Below, piece by piece: positions 35,207-64,000 of a stretch of DNA of 64,000 nucleotides. Under the pieces are notes generated by a model, which worked only from the letters and a program-made list of their open reading frames with translations, had not been told where the DNA came from and did no database searches. The position numbers and the translations under genes were made by a program. This DNA comes from Cristatella mucedo (lineage: Eukaryota; Bryozoa; Phylactolaemata; Cristatellidae), in NCBI GenBank assembly GCA_009760855.2, contig WPIO01000037.1:321001-385000 (forward strand), given 5' to 3'. Numbering within the stretch: position 1 is the first letter of the stretch; every line of letters starts with the position of its first letter.

Positions 35207-35800
35207 CTGTCTCGCCTGCCCGCCAGTAGGTGGGGGTGGCGGCGGCGGCAGCAGAGAGCCTGCTGCCGCAGTGCCACTGCTGCCTCTGCCAAGTGTCACC
35301 ACAGTTGAAAGCAAGCCAGACAAGAGGGCTGGCCCGCGACGAGAGAGACTGCCCGATGACAATGGTCGGGCCTCGTGACTGCAGATCGAGGGCAGCCAGC
35401 CGAAGCTTGTATGGCCCACGGAAGGATTCGGTTCGGCCAGTGGCTGCCAGTGGCTGCCCTCTACTCGGGCAGCAGCAGCAGCTGCTGCTGCACGGGCACC
35501 GCCTACCTCTCGCTGGCCATCGTTCACTGCAAATTTTCTATTCCTTGTTGCCAGCTGACGAGATGCAGCACTGCCCGATGCACAGACGAGACATAAGCCC
35601 GCACAAGTGCGCAAACTTCGGCTGCAAGTCTTACTGGAGAGCCGAAACCTGTATGTGTGTTGCCGATCTGCCAGTACTTCGCAAGGTACAGTTTCCTGGA
35701 CGTTATGTTGCTTATGGAGACCTACTGTTCAGTAAGCTGTTGATGTTATTTTGTATAAGGTTGTTCTATTCCTTTCAATAAAATATAGCACAAACATTCT
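35207..35800 (+). other. 3' untranslated region of the Snail-like gene
   Basis: From the TAA to just after the AATAAA. GC-rich at first (GGC and GCA repeats), with long chance frames. Near 35599-35630 one frame reads SPHKCANFGCKSYW, loosely finger-like, probably coincidence. Confidence 0.65.
35777..35782 (+). promoter_or_regulatory. AATAAA polyadenylation signal of the Snail-like gene
   Basis: CCTTTCAATAAAATATAG, 571 bases after the stop codon. Confidence 0.8.
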
Positions 35801-35941
35801 CACAGAGAAAACGTCAGAGCAAAACAGACACAGCAGAGGGTGCTGAATGCCGATACCAGCACGCAAGCGAACCTGTAAATGGAAGTATAGCAGCCAGCGT
35901 ACCGGGCCAAAGCTTTGGCACACGATGCTGTGCCGCTGGCA

Positions 35942-36141
35942 GTCACTGCTCACAGCGTCTAGCTAGCACCCACTCGCAAATGAGGTGTCTTCAGACCGGC
36001 AAACATCACAAACGTCATAAAAAACAAAGATAAATGGGTAGTCACTGCTCACAGCGTCTAGGTAGCACCCACTCGCAAATGAGGTGTCTTCAGACCGGCA
36101 AACATCACAAACGTCATAAAAAAAACAAAGATAAATGGGTA
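35942..36141. repeat. Tandem duplication of a 99-bp unit (two copies)
   Basis: Copies at 35942-36040 and 36041-36141 differ only by one base (CTAGCTAG against CTAGGTAG) and the length of an A run. The unit begins GTCACTGCTCACAGCGTCTA and ends GATAAATGGGTA. Confidence 0.95.
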
Positions 36142-36579
36142 GCTCGAAGTTGAGACCGACTTGTGTGTGTGTTTGGAAAATTTCACACGAGCAAAGGTCG
36201 CACCCTCAGACCGCTAGCAAACGAATAAGTTACAAAAGTTTGCTGGCAGCCAGTTAACACGCCACCTCACGGGTAAATGTTGAAAGAAATCTCATGAATG
36301 GACACGCTGTGCTCACGTGCCGTGGACTGACTCGAAGCTGCCGGCAGGCGGCACTTATACGGGTCGCCCGCTCCTCCTGAGCAAGCCAAGGTGCGGCCGC
36401 GGCCACCTTCAGCTGTCGCCTCGATGTGCGGCCTCGGTGGGGGTGGGCACGCCGCCACGCGTGCACGCTCGGAATGTAGCCACGGGGAAGCAGCACAAGA
36501 CGTGGCAGTGGCACGTCGCCGGGTTAGCCGAGCAGGTAACCGGCTCTTTTTCTATCGAAATGTTGCAGCTGCCGCCGAA

Positions 36580-63976
<27,397 letters not shown>

Positions 63977-64000
63977 CTGGTGGCAGCAACGACAAAAAAA

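Noticed and set aside
35590-35650. Extra zinc finger downstream of the Snail-like stop (SPHKCANFGCKSYW)
   Set aside because: Lacks the histidine pair and lies in the 3' UTR in another frame; likely coincidence.

Overview
This window is nuclear DNA from an animal. It holds spliced genes with GT-AG introns, AATAAA polyadenylation signals, tRNA-derived SINEs, decayed non-LTR retrotransposons and long (GA)n/(CT)n tracts. Two genes belong to animal-specific families (Prickle and Snail/Scratch). An invertebrate, perhaps a spiralian, is my best guess, but the species cannot be told from the sequence alone.

Layout. (1) 1-6.5 kb, plus strand: the 3' part of a Prickle planar-cell-polarity gene. Its PET exon, LIM1 exon and large LIM2/LIM3 plus C-terminal exon splice cleanly in phase 0, and the protein ends in a CaaX prenylation box; AATAAA lies at 6517. 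(2) 6.5-33.7 kb: about 27 kb with no gene I can recognise. It contains SINEs, two families of decayed LINEs, a very GC- and CpG-rich block (about 9.3-14.2 kb) with (CGG)21 and (CAG)10 tracts, a 150-bp (TA)n tract and a single-arm copy of a foldback element. (3) 33.8-35.8 kb, plus strand: a Snail/Scratch-type zinc-finger gene with a probable SNAG first exon, four C-terminal fingers and AATAAA at 35777. (4) 36.6-64 kb, minus strand, convergent with the Snail-like gene: the last 28 exons of a very long coiled-coil protein, about 1,600 residues in the window, whose 5' end lies beyond base 64000. Its introns hold most of the purine/pyrimidine microsatellites, more SINE and LINE copies, and a nearly 1-kb foldback element at 57.0-58.0 kb.

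The most striking observation is in the coiled-coil gene. Of 21 consecutive exons that begin and end in phase 0, 12 are exact multiples of 84 nt (28 residues, four heptads) and 16 are exact multiples of 21 nt (one heptad). The exon structure seems to record growth of a coiled-coil rod by modules of 28 residues. Other points of note are a GC-AG intron in the same gene, a SINE group in which two different tRNA-like heads share one core, two nearly identical SINE copies suggesting recent activity, and the foldback element with a dispersed single-arm relative.

The genes do not form a shared pathway. Prickle (cell polarity) and Snail (transcriptional repression) are developmental regulators, and the coiled-coil protein is a structural rod of unassigned family. 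Most long open frames in the window are artefacts of dinucleotide repeats or of GC-rich DNA and are not annotated as genes.
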